Below are positions 1-8,153 of a stretch of DNA of 14,801 bases, piece by piece (position 1 is the stretch's first letter; every line of letters begins with the position of its first letter). Made by a program: the position numbers and the translations under genes. The stretch is from an uncultured Rhodobacterales bacterium (GTDB lineage Bacteria; Pseudomonadota; Alphaproteobacteria; Rhodobacterales; Rhodobacteraceae), in contig CALCGO010000088.1 of assembly GCA_937901055.1 (NCBI GenBank), positions 1 through 14,801 on the forward strand, written 5' to 3'. A model generated the notes under the pieces. The model searched no databases. It worked only from the letters and a program-made list of their open reading frames with translations, and was not told where the DNA came from.

Positions 1-591
1 GAGCAACCAAAGCCACCGCGTGCCAGCCTGCCCAAGGGCTGGGCTGCGGATGAAATGGATCTTGAAAAAGCCTTACTTTTACTGAACTTGCCGCGCGAAA
101 TCGGCCCGCATCCCGAAGATGGCGAGATGATCGAAGCTGGTATTGGGCGCTATGGTCCATTTGTCAAACACGGCCGACTTTACGCCAACCTTAAAGAGGC
201 AGAGGATGTGTTTACCATCGGCATGAACCGCGCCGTGGAAATGATCGCCCAAAAGGCCGCCCGCGGTGGCCGCGGTGCCGCAGCTAAACCGCTGCACGAA
301 CTGGGCGAACATCCGGATGGTGGCGCCCTGAACGTCATGGATGGTCGGTATGGGCCTTACGTGAAGTGGGAAAAGATTAACGCAACCTTACCAAAAGGCA
401 CCGAACCAGCAGACGTAACGCTCGAAGACGCAATTGAACTGGTTAATGCGAAGGCTGCTACGAAGAAGCCGCGCAAAAAACCAGCGGCTAAGAAAAAGCC
501 TGCCGCGAAAAAGAAACCAGCGGCAAAAAAGAAGGCGCCAGCAAAGAAGAAAGCTCCGGCCAAGAAAAAGGCTGATGCGAAGGACGAATAG
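1..591 (+). CDS. topA: DNA topoisomerase I, C-terminal part (5' end outside window)
   Basis: The reading frame is open from base 1, so this is the 3' end of a longer gene; the ATG at 55 is internal. The visible 196 residues contain two copies of the glycine-rich repeat found at the C-terminus of alphaproteobacterial topoisomerase I. One is GIGRYGPFVKHG followed by YANL; the other is DGRYGPYVKWEKINATLP. These small domains contact single-stranded DNA in an enzyme that relaxes negative supercoils. The catalytic Toprim and tyrosine domains lie upstream and cannot be checked. The protein ends in a Lys/Ala/Pro tail of about 40 residues with a repeated KKPAA-type unit and a short acidic end (DAKDE). 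A basic tail is common in bacterial TopA and probably aids DNA binding. A TAG stop ends the gene 92 bp before rnr on the same strand. Confidence 0.9.
   Translation, partial: EQPKPPRASLPKGWAADEMDLEKALLLLNLPREIGPHPEDGEMIEAGIGRYGPFVKHGRLYANLKEAEDVFTIGMNRAVEMIAQKAARGGRGAAAKPLHELGEHPDGGALNVMDGRYGPYVKWEKINATLPKGTEPADVTLEDAIELVNAKAATKKPRKKPAAKKKPAAKKKPAAKKKAPAKKKAPAKKKADAKDE
463..588 (+). repeat. Lys/Ala/Pro low-complexity tandem repeat encoding the TopA tail
   Basis: In-frame imperfect repeats of about 12-15 bases encode KKPAAK and KKAPAK units. The codons are mostly aag/aaa, ccg/cca/cct and gcg/gcc/gca. It is a coding low-complexity repeat, a likely site of length variation between strains, and shows no sign of being a mobile or regulatory repeat. 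Confidence 0.75.
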
Positions 592-648
592 TCCGGCAAT
601 CTTGGAAACCGAACTGGCGACGGAAACTGCTGCCTACGCATTAATTCA

Positions 649-686
649 CATGACGCCTTGCAAACTGCGTGTTACAGGGCGTCATG
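649..686 (+). promoter_or_regulatory. Inverted repeat / RNA hairpin covering the rnr Shine-Dalgarno and start codon
   Basis: CATGACGCCTTG (649-660) can pair with CAGGGCGTCATG (675-686), giving 12 pairs of which 11 are Watson-Crick and one is G-U, around a 14-base loop. The 3' arm contains the AGGG Shine-Dalgarno (676-679) and the whole rnr start codon ATG (684-686). In RNA the fold would hide the ribosome-binding site. No T-tract follows, so it does not look like a terminator for topA. A DNA operator role is the alternative. The pairing is seen directly; regulation is inferred. Confidence 0.5.
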
Positions 687-2933
687 AAACATTTTCCTAC
701 AAAAGAACAGATCCTCGAATGGATCAAAGATAACGCCAAGACCACAAGCAAACGCGACATCGCGAAGGCTTTTGGCATCAAAGGCCAGGACCGGATCGAG
801 CTGAAGCGCATTTTGCGCGAGTTGCGCGCTGAGGGCCATTTGCAAAAAACCCGCAACACGATCCGCGAGACAGGCACTCTGCAAAACGTCGAGCTGTTGC
901 AAATCACCGCCATAGACGCCGATGGCGACCTATTCGCTGAACCCGCCAACTGGAAGGGCGAGGAACACGCGCCAACCATCCTGATCATTCCCATGAAAGA
1001 TAATCCGGCGCTTGGGATTGGTGACAAAATTCTCTGCCGTTTGACCAAAACCGGCGAGGAGCACGCCCCTTACGAGGGTCGCCTGATCCGCAAGATCGGC
1101 AGCTCGGCTGCGGTGATCCTCGGGATATTCAACCAGGCAGAATACGGCGGACGGGTTATTCCGGTGGATAAAAAGTCCAGCAAGGAATGGCAGATTGCCC
1201 CGGGCGACCGAAACGGTGCCCGCGAAGGTGAGCTAGTGGAGGCCACCCAGATCGGCAAAGTCCGCATGGGTTTGCCCAAAGCCAAGATCACGGCACGTTT
1301 AGGCGATGCAACTGCGCCTAAATCCGTATCGCTCATCGCCATCCACGAACACGGTATCCCCGTCACCTTCCCCGATAAGGTCGAGGAAGAGGCCCTGAAA
1401 GCCAAACCCGTCAAGCTGGGCAAACGCGAAGATCTTCGTCACCTTCCGTTGTTCACGATCGACCCATCCGATGCACGCGACCATGACGATGCCATTTGTG
1501 CATTGCCCGATCCTGATCCTAAAAATGAGGGCGGTCATATCGTCTGGGTCGCCATCGCTGATGTTGCGCATTACGTGCGCCCTAATTCTGCACTGGACCG
1601 CGAGGCCCGCAAACGTGGAAACTCGTCCTACTTCCCTGACCGCGTGGTTCCGATGCTGCCTGACAGCCTGTCTGGCGATTTGTGTTCGTTGCATGAAGGC
1701 GTAGATCGCCCGTGCATTGCTTTGGAAATCCAACTCAACGCTGCTGGCCGTAAAATCGGGCATCGGTTTACGCGTGGCCTGATGCAATCCCCAGCCTCTC
1801 TGTCATACGAACAGGCCCAAGCGGCGGCAGATGGCAACCCAGACACCGAAGCCGCGCCTTTGATCGAGCACGGTATCAAGCCACTGTGGAACGCCTATTT
1901 CGCCGTTCGTAAGGAAACGAAGAAACGCCAACCGTTGCACCTTGATCTTCCCGAACGCAAAATCATCCTCGCTGACGGTGGCGAAGTACTTTCCGTTGCC
2001 TTTCGGGATCGTTTCGATGCGCATAAGTTGGTCGAGGAATTTATGGTCCTCGCCAATGTTTGTGCGGCTGAAACGCTGGAAGCCAAGCGGATGCACCTGC
2101 TTTACCGTGTCCATGAAGAACCGAACCCCGAAAAGCTGGAAGGCTTGCGAGAGACGGTTGAAAGCGTTGGGCTAACCTTGGCCAAAGGGCAGGTTCTGAA
2201 GACGGCGCAGTTGAACAAACTGCTGGATGCGGCTGCCGGAACAGAGCATTCCGAAGTGATTTCCATGTCCGTTCTACGGTCCATGACGCAGGCGTATTAC
2301 TCCCAATCCAACTACGGGCATTTTGGTTTGGCTTTGCAGCGATACGCCCATTTCACTTCGCCTATCCGTCGCTATGCCGATTTGATCGTGCACCGCGCTT
2401 TGATCAAGGCGCACGGCTGGGGCGATGATGGCCAAACGCCCGAGGAAGAAGCCGGGCTTGAAGAAACAGCTGAGCACATCAGCAAAACCGAGCGGCGTTC
2501 GATGTTGGCCGAGCGCGATACAACCGATCGCTATCTGGCAGCTTACTTGTCAGAACGCATCGGTAACGAGTTCGACGGCAAAGTATCCGGCATCGCCCGT
2601 TTCGGCCTGTTCGTGAAACTGAACGAAACTGGTGCTGACGGCATCATCCCCATCTCGCATTTGGGGCGCGAATACTTCCATCATGACGCTGACGCGCAAA
2701 CCTTAACCGGTGAGCGCTCCCGCATGGTCATAAGTCTCGGAATGAAGGCCAAGGTCCGCTTGGCCGAGGCGGTTCCCGTCACCGGCGGGTTGTTGTTCGA
2801 GTTGTTGGAGCTGGAAGGCAAGGCCATGAAACCCGTGCAGGGTGGTAAATCGCGTGGCGGTCCAAACCGCAAACACAAACGCGCGAAAATCGGCCGCAGC
2901 AAGGACGCCAAACGCGTGAAACGGAAGAAGTAG
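684..2933 (+). CDS. rnr: Ribonuclease R (RNB-family 3'-5' exoribonuclease)
   Basis: The 749-residue product matches RNase R in length and domain order. RNase R is a processive 3'-5' exoribonuclease that degrades structured RNA and takes part in rRNA and tmRNA quality control. An N-terminal helix-turn-helix-like segment (about 1-60) precedes OB/cold-shock-like domains. The RNB catalytic domain then carries the metal-binding aspartate cluster IDPSDARDHDDA, with D260, D266, D268 and D269 matching D272, D278, D280 and D281 of the E. coli enzyme. The RNB signature FTSPIRRYADLIVHRAL lies near residue 557. An S1 RNA-binding domain spans about 629-710, and a Lys/Arg-rich tail ends the protein. The start is placed at ATG 684, 4 bases after AGGG; a GTG at 669 in the same frame has no ribosome-binding site. 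The gene follows topA on the same strand and may be cotranscribed with it. An inverted repeat covers the start site. Confidence 0.95.
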   Translation: MKHFPTKEQILEWIKDNAKTTSKRDIAKAFGIKGQDRIELKRILRELRAEGHLQKTRNTIRETGTLQNVELLQITAIDADGDLFAEPANWKGEEHAPTILIIPMKDNPALGIGDKILCRLTKTGEEHAPYEGRLIRKIGSSAAVILGIFNQAEYGGRVIPVDKKSSKEWQIAPGDRNGAREGELVEATQIGKVRMGLPKAKITARLGDATAPKSVSLIAIHEHGIPVTFPDKVEEEALKAKPVKLGKREDLRHLPLFTIDPSDARDHDDAICALPDPDPKNEGGHIVWVAIADVAHYVRPNSALDREARKRGNSSYFPDRVVPMLPDSLSGDLCSLHEGVDRPCIALEIQLNAAGRKIGHRFTRGLMQSPASLSYEQAQAAADGNPDTEAAPLIEHGIKPLWNAYFAVRKETKKRQPLHLDLPERKIILADGGEVLSVAFRDRFDAHKLVEEFMVLANVCAAETLEAKRMHLLYRVHEEPNPEKLEGLRETVESVGLTLAKGQVLKTAQLNKLLDAAAGTEHSEVISMSVLRSMTQAYYSQSNYGHFGLALQRYAHFTSPIRRYADLIVHRALIKAHGWGDDGQTPEEEAGLEETAEHISKTERRSMLAERDTTDRYLAAYLSERIGNEFDGKVSGIARFGLFVKLNETGADGIIPISHLGREYFHHDADAQTLTGERSRMVISLGMKAKVRLAEAVPVTGGLLFELLELEGKAMKPVQGGKSRGGPNRKHKRAKIGRSKDAKRVKRKK

Positions 2934-2967
2934 TTTCGCGCGGAGGGGGAAATCGTTACTCTGCCCT

Positions 2968-4182
2968 ATGACACGAGGTTTACTATATATCCTAATCGCA
3001 CTCGCCAGTTGTTTTCCGGCATTGGCTACAGCACAGGTTTCCGTGCCCGTGGCTCGTGCGGCATCTGATTTCGAAATCTGGCGCAACGAATTTCGCATCA
3101 AGGCCCTCGCTGCGGGAATTTCCACGACAACCTTCGACGCTGCCTTTCACAAGGTGACATACGACCCGCGCACCAGAACAACTGACGAAAATCAGGCGGA
3201 ATTCGTTCGCCCAATCTGGGAATATCTGGACAGCGCCGTATCGGCCACCCGTATTTCCACAGGCAAGTCCAAAGCGCGATCCACGTACGGGTTATTGCGG
3301 ACGCTTGAGAGAAAGTATCGCGTCGACAGTGAAATACTGTTGGCCATTTGGGGTATGGAAACAAATTTCGGCGCTTTTCGTGGCGGTACGTATACGATCA
3401 AGGCCCTCGCCAATGCTGCACATAACGGCCGGCGCAGCGAATTTGCAGAAGCCGAACTACTCGGGGCGCTTGAAATCCTGAACCGTGGAGATGTGACGCC
3501 ATCCGGTATGCTGGGCAGCACCGGCGGGGCCATGGGCCACACGCAGTTCATGCCTACAACTTATCTGCGCTTTGGCGTCGATCAGAATCGCGACGGGCAG
3601 GCGAACATATGGTCCGATAATCCGGCCGACGCATTGGCGTCCACTGCGAACCACTTACACGATCTGGGGTGGGAAAAGGATCAGCCATGGGGAGTAGAGG
3701 TCACGCTCCCGCCCGAGTTCAACTATTCGTTAATCGGAGAATACGAGCCCCAAACTGCAACCTTCTGGAACGCACGTGGTGTGCGCACCCCAGCCGGCGA
3801 TAAAATCCCCAACCACAGAAGCATCGCCCTTCTGGCCCCAGCCGGTGCAAATGGCCCAATCTTCGCGGTTTTTCCGAATTTCCAAGTGATCCGACAATAT
3901 AACATGTCGGTGTCGTATTCTCTCGCCGTTGGCCACTTGTCGGATCGCATCAATGGGGATGGCCCTTTCCATGCAAACTGGCCGCGCAAGGACACGCCAA
4001 TGACCCGCGCAAATCAACACGAAATACAAACGCTGTTGCATGAGCGCGGCTTTGATGTCGGTGCGATCGACGGGATGATAGGCCCAAAAACCATCGAGGC
4101 CATTCAGGCGTTTCAAGTTTCTGAAGGTGTGTTAGCTGACGGTTATGCAACGCTCAGTTTGCTTGACCAATTACGTCGATAG
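2968..4182 (+). CDS. MltB-type lytic murein transglycosylase with C-terminal peptidoglycan-binding domain
   Basis: This 404-residue protein should cleave the MurNAc-GlcNAc bond of peptidoglycan and form 1,6-anhydro-MurNAc in the periplasm. Residues 1-22 look like a Sec signal peptide: TR, a hydrophobic LLYILIALA stretch, then a cut near ATA-Q. There is no lipobox cysteine, so a soluble form is expected, unlike E. coli MltB. The SLT_2 domain (about 35-330) has the catalytic glutamate in IWGMETNFG (E131) and the GAMGHTQFMPTTYLRFGVD block typical of MltB-family enzymes. Residues about 345-402 form a PG_binding_1 domain (HERGFDVGAIDGMIGPKTIEAIQAFQ). The gene starts 34 bp after rnr; the GGAGGGGG at 2942-2949 is 18 bases from the ATG, an unusually long spacing, but no better start is in frame. 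Its 3' end overlaps zapE by 12 bp. The closest named relatives are MltB and SltB3; I cannot choose between them. Confidence 0.92.
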   Translation: MTRGLLYILIALASCFPALATAQVSVPVARAASDFEIWRNEFRIKALAAGISTTTFDAAFHKVTYDPRTRTTDENQAEFVRPIWEYLDSAVSATRISTGKSKARSTYGLLRTLERKYRVDSEILLAIWGMETNFGAFRGGTYTIKALANAAHNGRRSEFAEAELLGALEILNRGDVTPSGMLGSTGGAMGHTQFMPTTYLRFGVDQNRDGQANIWSDNPADALASTANHLHDLGWEKDQPWGVEVTLPPEFNYSLIGEYEPQTATFWNARGVRTPAGDKIPNHRSIALLAPAGANGPIFAVFPNFQVIRQYNMSVSYSLAVGHLSDRINGDGPFHANWPRKDTPMTRANQHEIQTLLHERGFDVGAIDGMIGPKTIEAIQAFQVSEGVLADGYATLSLLDQLRR

Positions 4183-5295
4183 GGTCGTCGTGTCGTCGAT
4201 TCTTCCCCATTCCGCCGTTTGCATTTCTTCCAACCGTGAGGTCGTCCGCTTAAATTGCCACGCGCCTTTGCCCTCTTGGTAAAGGCGGTCCGGTACATCA
4301 TCCGCGGAACAAATCAGCCGAACTTTGGCCTCGTACAACGTATCAACCAGCAGGATAAATCGTTTTGCCTCGTTGCCCTTTTCCTTGGACATTTTGGGAA
4401 TATCGTCCAGCAACAACACATCCACCGCTTTTGAAATCGCCAGATAATCCACAGCACCCAGCGGCGTTTCGCAAAGCTGTTCGAAGGTGAACCGCCCCGC
4501 ACCATCATAAAAGGATGGTATTACGACATCGCGCCCTTTCACCTGCAACGTCTTGGGAACGGCGTTGCCTTCAGTAAGAACGTCCCATGCAGAATCCATT
4601 TCACGCTTTGACACTTCGTCCAGCGGCGTGAAATAAAGCTCAGGGCTTTTCTGTCCGCCCAGACGATGATCCATTTCGCTTGCCAGATGATAGACTTCCA
4701 GATGTTCTTTGATTTTCTCAATAAACGGCAGGAATAGATGGCGGTTCAGACCGTCTTTATAAAGTTCGTCCGGATGACGGTTAGAGGTAGAAACGATCAC
4801 TACGCCCCGCGCGAACAGTTTTTCAAAAAGCCGCCCCACAATCATTGCATCGGTAATGTCCGCGATCTGCATCTCGTCGAAACACAGCAGATGCGCCTCG
4901 GTTGCAATAGCCTTGGCGACGGGTTCAATCGGGTCTTTTTCGTGGTGTTTACGTGCCTCGAAAATTCCATCATGCACCTCCTGCATGAATTCATGGAAAT
5001 GCACCCGACGTTTTTTCCTGACGTTGACGGTATAGAAAAACATATCCATCAGCATGGATTTTCCGCGCCCGACACCCCCGTAAAGGTAAAGGCCCTTGAT
5101 TTCGGTTTGCGTAATCCTCTCGCGCCCCCAACCAAACAGCCCAAAACCGGCGAGCGTCGGCTTCGCCGCATTATATTCATCCAACCGCGTGTGCAGCAGT
5201 TGCAATTTTTCAACCGCAAAGCGCTGTGCTGCGTCATCTTTAAGCTCGCCTGTCGCAACGAGGGTTCTGAATGTGTGGACCGGGCCTAGGGCCAT
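4171..5295 (-). CDS. zapE: Cell division protein ZapE (AFG1/YhcM-like ATPase)
   Basis: A 374-residue P-loop ATPase of the ZapE/AFG1 family. In E. coli ZapE associates with the divisome and affects FtsZ ring stability; mitochondrial AFG1 handles membrane proteins. Walker A is GGVGRGKSM (73-81) and Walker B is LLCFDE (136-141). The sensor-like STSNRHPDELYKDGLNR and the late DDIPKMSKEKGNEAKRF block are family hallmarks. The start MALGPVHTF is at 5295, with GGAGA (5305-5301) five bases upstream. An in-frame extension to 5388 exists but lacks family similarity and would read through the likely promoter. The gene is convergent with the lytic transglycosylase and overlaps its last 12 bp, so the two wall/division genes share a 3' junction with no terminator between them. 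It is divergent from the MFS gene. Confidence 0.93.
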   Translation of the reverse strand: MALGPVHTFRTLVATGELKDDAAQRFAVEKLQLLHTRLDEYNAAKPTLAGFGLFGWGRERITQTEIKGLYLYGGVGRGKSMLMDMFFYTVNVRKKRRVHFHEFMQEVHDGIFEARKHHEKDPIEPVAKAIATEAHLLCFDEMQIADITDAMIVGRLFEKLFARGVVIVSTSNRHPDELYKDGLNRHLFLPFIEKIKEHLEVYHLASEMDHRLGGQKSPELYFTPLDEVSKREMDSAWDVLTEGNAVPKTLQVKGRDVVIPSFYDGAGRFTFEQLCETPLGAVDYLAISKAVDVLLLDDIPKMSKEKGNEAKRFILLVDTLYEAKVRLICSADDVPDRLYQEGKGAWQFKRTTSRLEEMQTAEWGRIDDTTTLST

Positions 5296-5322
5296 GCGTT
5301 TCTCCGGTTGAACAATTATTAA

Positions 5323-5351
5323 TTCATAACGGGACGTAATGGCATTGTTAA
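5323..5351 (-). promoter_or_regulatory. Candidate sigma-70-type promoter for zapE
   Basis: On the minus strand TTAACA (5351-5346) and TATGAA (5328-5323) are separated by exactly 17 bases. They match 5 of 6 and 4 of 6 consensus positions. Initiation near 5316 would leave about 20 bases of leader with the GGAGA Shine-Dalgarno before ATG 5295. The evidence is sequence matching only. Confidence 0.4.
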
Positions 5352-5418
5352 CAGGAATTCGTTTGAAGCTTCGGTAATTTCCTTCCAATGTGAGGCGAAC
5401 TTTTTTCCGGAATCTCCA

Positions 5419-6651
5419 ATGTCACAAAAATCCACACTATTCACACCCGTCCTAATCGGCGGTGGCCTAATTCTGCTTATCAGTTTCGGCATTCGCGCAT
5501 CCTACGGCGTGTTTCAGATTCCTATAGCGACAGATTTCAACTGGCCGAGAGCCGAGTTCTCTTTCGCCATCGCCATTCAAAACCTTGCATGGGGCATTGG
5601 GCAGCCAATTTTCGGCGCTTTAGCGGAGAAGTTGGGCGACAGGCGTGCGATCACCGCGGGCGCCTTGATATATTCCGTCGGATTGGTGCTCAGCAGCATG
5701 GCGGTAACACCTGAAGCGCACCAGATGGTTTCAATCCTTGTGGGATTCGGCATCGCGGGTACAGGGTTTGGCGTAGTATTAGCCGTGGTCGGCCGCGCCG
5801 CGTCAGACGAGAACCGCTCCATGGCTTTGGCGATTGCTACGGCGGCGGGATCAGCCGGCCAGATATTTGGTCCACCAATAGCGGAATATTTGTTATCGAT
5901 GATGAGCTGGTCGCAGGTCTTCACGATCTTTGCCGGTGTAATCTTACTGGCAATCCTGCTGTTACCCATGATGCGAGCCGAGCCGCAAGTCACCAAGGCC
6001 GAATTGCAAGAGAGCATGGGGCAAAACCTTATTAAGGCGTTCAAAGACCCGTCGTACACGCTGATATTCGTCGGCTTCTTTTCGTGTGGCTACCAGTTGG
6101 CCTTCATCACCGCCCACTTCCCCGCTTTTATTACGGAGGCCTGCGGCTCCATCGACCCCGGTGGGGCGCTGGCATCATTGGGGGTCACGACAACATCCGC
6201 ATTGGGGGCAATATCCATCGCGCTGATCGGTATCGCTAACATTGGTGGTACGATTTATGCGGGCTATCTAGGCAACCGGTATTCCAAGAAATACCTGTTG
6301 GCTGCGATTTACACCGGTCGCACCTTGGTAGCGGCGGTGTTTATTATGCTTCCGATCACTCCACTAACCGTAATCGTATTTTCCATCTCGATGGGGTCGT
6401 TATGGTTGGCGACAGTGCCGCTGACGTCGGGCCTGATCGCACACATTTACGGGTTGCGGTACATGGGAACCCTCTATGGCATCGTATTCTTCAGTCACCA
6501 ACTCGGGTCGTTCCTTGGCGTCTGGCTGGGCGGTAGAATGTATGACCTCTACGGCAGCTATACCGCCGTGTGGTGGGTTGGCGTTGGTGTCGGCGCGTTC
6601 TCCGCCATTGTGCACTTGCCAATTAAGGAGCGCACGCTGGTGCCAACCTAG
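5419..6651 (+). CDS. MFS transporter (monocarboxylate / OFA-like, substrate unknown)
   Basis: The 410-residue hydrophobic protein has about 12 predicted membrane segments in two six-helix halves, joined by a cytoplasmic loop around residues 190-210 (MRAEPQVTKAELQES). Helix 1 is FTPVLIGGGLILLISFG. The MFS motif A loop between helices 2 and 3 appears as GALAEKLGDRRAI. The N-terminal GIRASYGVFQIPI followed by WPRAEFSFA resembles the monocarboxylate and oxalate/formate-antiporter-like branches of the MFS, suggesting an organic acid as substrate; this is inference and no substrate residue is diagnostic. The ATG at 5419 has only a weak upstream ribosome site. It is divergent from zapE and convergent with trhO, and the two stop codons share the palindrome CTAG (6648-6651). 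Confidence 0.85.
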   Translation: MSQKSTLFTPVLIGGGLILLISFGIRASYGVFQIPIATDFNWPRAEFSFAIAIQNLAWGIGQPIFGALAEKLGDRRAITAGALIYSVGLVLSSMAVTPEAHQMVSILVGFGIAGTGFGVVLAVVGRAASDENRSMALAIATAAGSAGQIFGPPIAEYLLSMMSWSQVFTIFAGVILLAILLLPMMRAEPQVTKAELQESMGQNLIKAFKDPSYTLIFVGFFSCGYQLAFITAHFPAFITEACGSIDPGGALASLGVTTTSALGAISIALIGIANIGGTIYAGYLGNRYSKKYLLAAIYTGRTLVAAVFIMLPITPLTVIVFSISMGSLWLATVPLTSGLIAHIYGLRYMGTLYGIVFFSHQLGSFLGVWLGGRMYDLYGSYTAVWWVGVGVGAFSAIVHLPIKERTLVPT

Positions 6652-7574
6652 CCCCGCACGTCCTTGCGCTCACCTATGTGCTTACCGCCACGTTTTTCGG
6701 CTAACACCACTTGCTTTTGGCGCTCGCGAAATCTTTCACGGCGCTCGTCAGAATGCTCGTTGATGCATTGGTGGCAACTAACACCTTTTTCAAATGCATC
6801 ACGTTCCATATCTGCATCGGAGATCGGGCGACGGCATGCGTAACACAGGTGGTAAGGACCCTCCTCGAGGCCGTGCCCGACAGAAACGCGGCTGTCGAAG
6901 ACAAAGCATTCGCCTTCCCACATGGATTTTTCCTGTGGGATTTCCTCGAGGTATTTCAGAATGCCACCTTTGAGGTGGAACACGTCTTCAACACCCTCGC
7001 CCAGCAGATAATTGGTGGATTTCTCGCAGCGAATACCGCCTGTGCAGAACATCGCCACACGTTTATTGTGGAACCGGTCTTTGTTCTTTTCCCACCACGC
7101 GGGAAAATCGCGAAAGCTGGCGGTTTCAGGATCTACCGCGCCTTCAAATGTACCGATCGAGAATTCATAGTCGTTGCGCGTATCAATCAGCACTACATCT
7201 TCTTGCGAGATCAGATCGTTCCAATCCTCGGGCATGACGTAATTGCCAACATTCAGGGTCGGGTCCACCTGCGGCTGACCCATCGTGACGATCTCCTTTT
7301 TCAACTTCACCTTCATGCGAAGGAACGGCATGTCCGACGCGAAGCTTTCTTTATGTTCCAGATCCGCACAACCGGGCAATGCCCGCAGATATGCCAACAC
7401 CGTATCAATCCCAGCGCGCGTTCCTGCAATCGTGCCGTTAACCCCCTCGCCTGCGATCAGTAACGATCCTTTAACCCCGTGCGCGTCGCACAGGTCTTGC
7501 AAGGGTCCACGCATCGCGACAGGGTCCGCGAAACGGGTGAAATGGTATAGGGCGGCTACGGTTGTTTTTGTCAT
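6648..7574 (-). CDS. trhO: tRNA uridine-34 hydroxylase, rhodanese-domain protein (TrhO/YceA)
   Basis: TrhO hydroxylates U34 of tRNAs to 5-hydroxyuridine in an oxygen-dependent reaction, the first step toward cmo5U/mo5U wobble bases. The 308-residue protein has the N-terminal ferredoxin-like region VAALYHFTRFADP and GEGVNGTIAG. A rhodanese domain (about 122-215) carries the loop CTGGIRCEKS with C177 as the expected active cysteine and C183. Near the C-terminus a CxxC pair (C244/C247) and a CHQC pair (C267/C270) look like a metal site, followed by a charged tail. The start is taken as ATG 7574 (MTKTTVAALYHF); a GTG at 7583 in frame with GGGG just upstream is nearly as good and would add three residues. 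It follows the DUF1697 gene by about 20 bp on the same strand, so the two are probably cotranscribed. Confidence 0.93.
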   Translation of the reverse strand: MTKTTVAALYHFTRFADPVAMRGPLQDLCDAHGVKGSLLIAGEGVNGTIAGTRAGIDTVLAYLRALPGCADLEHKESFASDMPFLRMKVKLKKEIVTMGQPQVDPTLNVGNYVMPEDWNDLISQEDVVLIDTRNDYEFSIGTFEGAVDPETASFRDFPAWWEKNKDRFHNKRVAMFCTGGIRCEKSTNYLLGEGVEDVFHLKGGILKYLEEIPQEKSMWEGECFVFDSRVSVGHGLEEGPYHLCYACRRPISDADMERDAFEKGVSCHQCINEHSDERRERFRERQKQVVLAEKRGGKHIGERKDVRG

Positions 7575-7594
7575 GGGCTGCACATAACCCCGCG

Positions 7595-8101
7595 TCAGGC
7601 GTTTGCCAAGGCCAACAGCTTGCGTACCGTGTTCCAGTTGCGGGCGGTTGCGGGCACACCGGCAAGGCTTTCGATCTTGGCCGCAAGTTTGGAACGCCCG
7701 ATTCCATCGGGAGCGTGCAGGTAAATCGCGTGTTCCGTTACAAGATAGCTTTCAGAGGGAATCGCGAGTGCATCCGCCTTCACACTGTCAAAATCGGATT
7801 CGCCCGAAAGGAACCATATGTGCAACGCCTTCCCGTCATCCGTTGGAAACTGGCTGGCGTTCGCGATTTGAGCGAACAGCCCTATCGGGAAGACCATGAC
7901 CTTTGGACGGAAACCCTTGGTTTTCTCGATAGCATCGGAAATTGCGTCGGCAGCAATATAGCCCTGCATTACAGCGTTGCCGGACTGGATATAGGTTTGC
8001 ACATCGTGCGCACCCAATTCGTTTAATACATCCTTAAGCTCCGCCATCGGTAGCTTGTTATGGCCCCCGACGTTGATGCCGCGTAATAGAACTACGTGCA
8101 T
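7595..8101 (-). CDS. DUF1697 family protein
   Basis: The 168-residue product begins MHVVLLRGINVGGHNKLPMAEL and has TYIQSGNAV, the signature block of DUF1697. It ends in ATARNWNTVRKLLALA, where the NWNTV motif is also typical. The family is widespread and cytosolic, without an established biochemical role; I do not assign one. No signal peptide or membrane segment is visible. ATG 8101 is preferred because GGGGG lies about 5 bases upstream and the family block starts at once; an in-frame ATG at 8113 would add MGVD. It is the first gene of a likely two-gene unit with trhO and is divergent from ffh across the structured intergenic region. Confidence 0.85.
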   Translation of the reverse strand: MHVVLLRGINVGGHNKLPMAELKDVLNELGAHDVQTYIQSGNAVMQGYIAADAISDAIEKTKGFRPKVMVFPIGLFAQIANASQFPTDDGKALHIWFLSGESDFDSVKADALAIPSESYLVTEHAIYLHAPDGIGRSKLAAKIESLAGVPATARNWNTVRKLLALANA

Positions 8102-8124
8102 ATCCACCCCCATTTATCCATTGC

Positions 8125-8153
8125 TTGACCCTAACAAATATATCCTCTATTGC
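8125..8153 (+). promoter_or_regulatory. Candidate promoter for the ffh-rplS operon
   Basis: TTGACC (8125-8130) matches 5 of 6 bases of the -35 consensus and is followed 17 bases later by TATTGC (8148-8153), a weak -10. Transcription would start near 8160, immediately before the first of three hairpins, which fits a structured leader. Alphaproteobacterial promoters often have a good -35 and a poor -10, but this remains a sequence guess. Confidence 0.35.

Noticed and set aside
463..588. Repetitive lysine codons in topA as a CRISPR or mobile repeat
   Set aside because: The repeat is in frame, imperfect and codon-periodic, and encodes a basic tail known from TopA proteins.
669..683. GTG at 669 as the rnr start
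   Set aside because: It has no Shine-Dalgarno, while ATG 684 has AGGG at good distance and gives the family-typical N-terminus MKHFPTKEQILEWI.
5296..5388. Extended zapE start at 5388
   Set aside because: The added 31 residues have no family similarity and overlap the best candidate promoter; GGAGA sits right before ATG 5295.
6711..7463. Long open frame (250 codons) antisense to trhO
   Set aside because: It mirrors the trhO codons, has no recognisable domain and lies wholly opposite a well-identified gene.
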